Below are positions 6,102-6,953 of a stretch of 6,953 bases of DNA, in pieces (position 1 is the stretch's first letter; every line of letters begins with the position of its first letter). This DNA is from Anaerolineales bacterium (GTDB lineage Bacteria; Chloroflexota; Anaerolineae; Anaerolineales; UBA6663): assembly GCA_017999235.1 (NCBI GenBank), contig JAGOBN010000215.1, forward strand, positions 1 to 6,953, given 5' to 3'. Position numbers and translations under genes: made by a program. The notes under the pieces were generated by a model, which saw only the letters and a list, made by a program, of their open reading frames with translations, was not told the DNA's origin and did no database searches.

Positions 6102-6953
6102 TCAGGGCAGCGCGAACCGCACCAGCACTGGCCGATGGTTTGAACTGGCCTCCGGCAGCGCGGTGGCTTCCATGGCCCGCCATTCGGCCGAGTGGAACAC
6201 GTAGTCAATCCGGACCAGCGGGAGCGACTGCGCGAAATTGGGCCGGTCGTTGAAATACAAAGTGTGGCCGAACCCCCAGCCGGCCTCTCGGAAGCTGTCC
6301 GCGAGGACCCCCGTGATTTCACCGTAATCATAGCTGGCCGGGTCAAGATTGCAATCACAGGCCAGGATGGTCGGCTCGGCGGACGCGGTCAGCCGGGCAA
6401 CCAGGCCGCGTACCTGGTCGTGGCGCACGTCGGCGCGATAGTCATAGGGCTCAGGAATCGGAACGCCGGCGATCTCCGTCCAATTCATATACAGCGTAGG
6501 CGGCGCCGGGTGGAAGTTCAATAACCGCACCGAACGCCCCAACCAGGTCAGGCGGACCTCCTGCGTATCAAGCAGCCCCTGGTACGTGGCCCGGTTTTCG
6601 ACCAACGCTATCGGCAGGCGGCTGTAGATCCCGCTCCCCCAAGGCCAGTCAGCGGCAGCCGTAACGCTGTACGGGTACGTGGCTTGCAGGTTCTGCCACA
6701 AAAAGGCATCCAGGCCAGTGGTGAGCTCCTGAAGGGCAACGACATCGGCCTTGGATTGGCGGATGACTTCCAGGACTCGCTCTGGCGAGTGTTGGTCGAA
6801 GCGCACATTGAAGGTCAACACCGATAGCGACGGGCCGGGCGGTGGCGCCGGCGCCCATCCGGCGGGGGTAAATAATGCGCCGAAGGTCACCCACCACAGC
6901 CCACACGGGACGGCCAAGAGCGCCAGCTGCCGGCGGAGAGGCCGTACCCAGCC
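6102..6953 (-). CDS. Endonuclease/exonuclease/phosphatase (EEP) superfamily protein, C-terminal part; 5' end outside window
   Basis: The frame is open to the right edge (283 codons visible; a TTG at 6917 is the first possible internal start but in-frame coding continues beyond it). EEP enzymes hydrolyse phosphodiester or phosphomonoester bonds in DNA, RNA, inositol phosphates or phospholipids with a metal. Numbering from 6917: hydrophobic start (about 6-20) and a Pro-rich spacer, then LTFNVRF (N37), VALQEL (E64), GSGIYSR (95-100), LLNFHPAPP (H136), ACDCNLD (D188, N190; usually GDFN), RIDYVF (D238) and SSNHRPV (N260-H261). The last motif is normally SDH; here the aspartate is asparagine (codon AAC). 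Cysteine replaces the usual glycine in GDxN. The visible N-terminus suggests a larger membrane domain upstream, seen in many such bacterial proteins. The next gene (SGNH) begins 102 bases downstream. Substrate unknown. Confidence 0.93.
   Translation of the reverse strand, partial: GWVRPLRRQLALLAVPCGLWWVTFGALFTPAGWAPAPPPGPSLSVLTFNVRFDQHSPERVLEVIRQSKADVVALQELTTGLDAFLWQNLQATYPYSVTAAADWPWGSGIYSRLPIALVENRATYQGLLDTQEVRLTWLGRSVRLLNFHPAPPTLYMNWTEIAGVPIPEPYDYRADVRHDQVRGLVARLTASAEPTILACDCNLDPASYDYGEITGVLADSFREAGWGFGHTLYFNDRPNFAQSLPLVRIDYVFHSAEWRAMEATALPEASSNHRPVLVRFALP

Overview
All seven genes in this window lie on the minus strand, so the window reads biologically from right to left. GC content is high (by eye about 60-70% in most lines, near 45-50% in parts of the NACHT gene). 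No rRNA, tRNA, phage structural gene, transposase or CRISPR array is visible, and no gap between genes exceeds about 170 bases. The gene repertoire (a NACHT protein with a Gly/Leu-rich membrane region, a nucleotidyltransferase with an all-helical partner, YdcF, SGNH and EEP hydrolases) and the dense GCCGGC/GGCCGGCC words fit a filamentous or environmental Chloroflexota bacterium. That is an inference from remembered protein families; there is no marker gene here.

Right part (about 4451-6953): three hydrolase genes follow one another, each with a membrane anchor or signal-like N-terminus. They are an EEP-superfamily phosphodiesterase/nuclease (5' end outside the window), an SGNH/GDSL hydrolase and a YdcF/DUF218 protein. 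The last two abut or overlap and are probably co-transcribed. They look like an envelope or extracytoplasmic hydrolase group.

Middle (3334-4393): two genes overlapping by 20 bases encode an uncharacterised helical protein and a small nucleotidyltransferase-fold protein. The arrangement resembles a type IV (AbiE-like) or MNT-type toxin-antitoxin pair, but the partner has no recognisable antitoxin or HEPN motif.

Left part (1-3165): a NACHT-domain, membrane-embedded STAND NTPase is followed after 97 bases, on the same strand, by the N-terminal third of a type I restriction subunit HsdR (PD-(D/E)XK nuclease, then the SF2 helicase motif). A perfect TATAAT box lies just upstream of the NACHT gene. 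Together, nucleotidyltransferase pair, then NACHT-TM, then hsdR form a same-strand run that looks like a defence island. The most interesting possibility is that the NACHT-TM protein works with, or guards, the restriction system. hsdM and hsdS, if present, would lie beyond the left edge.
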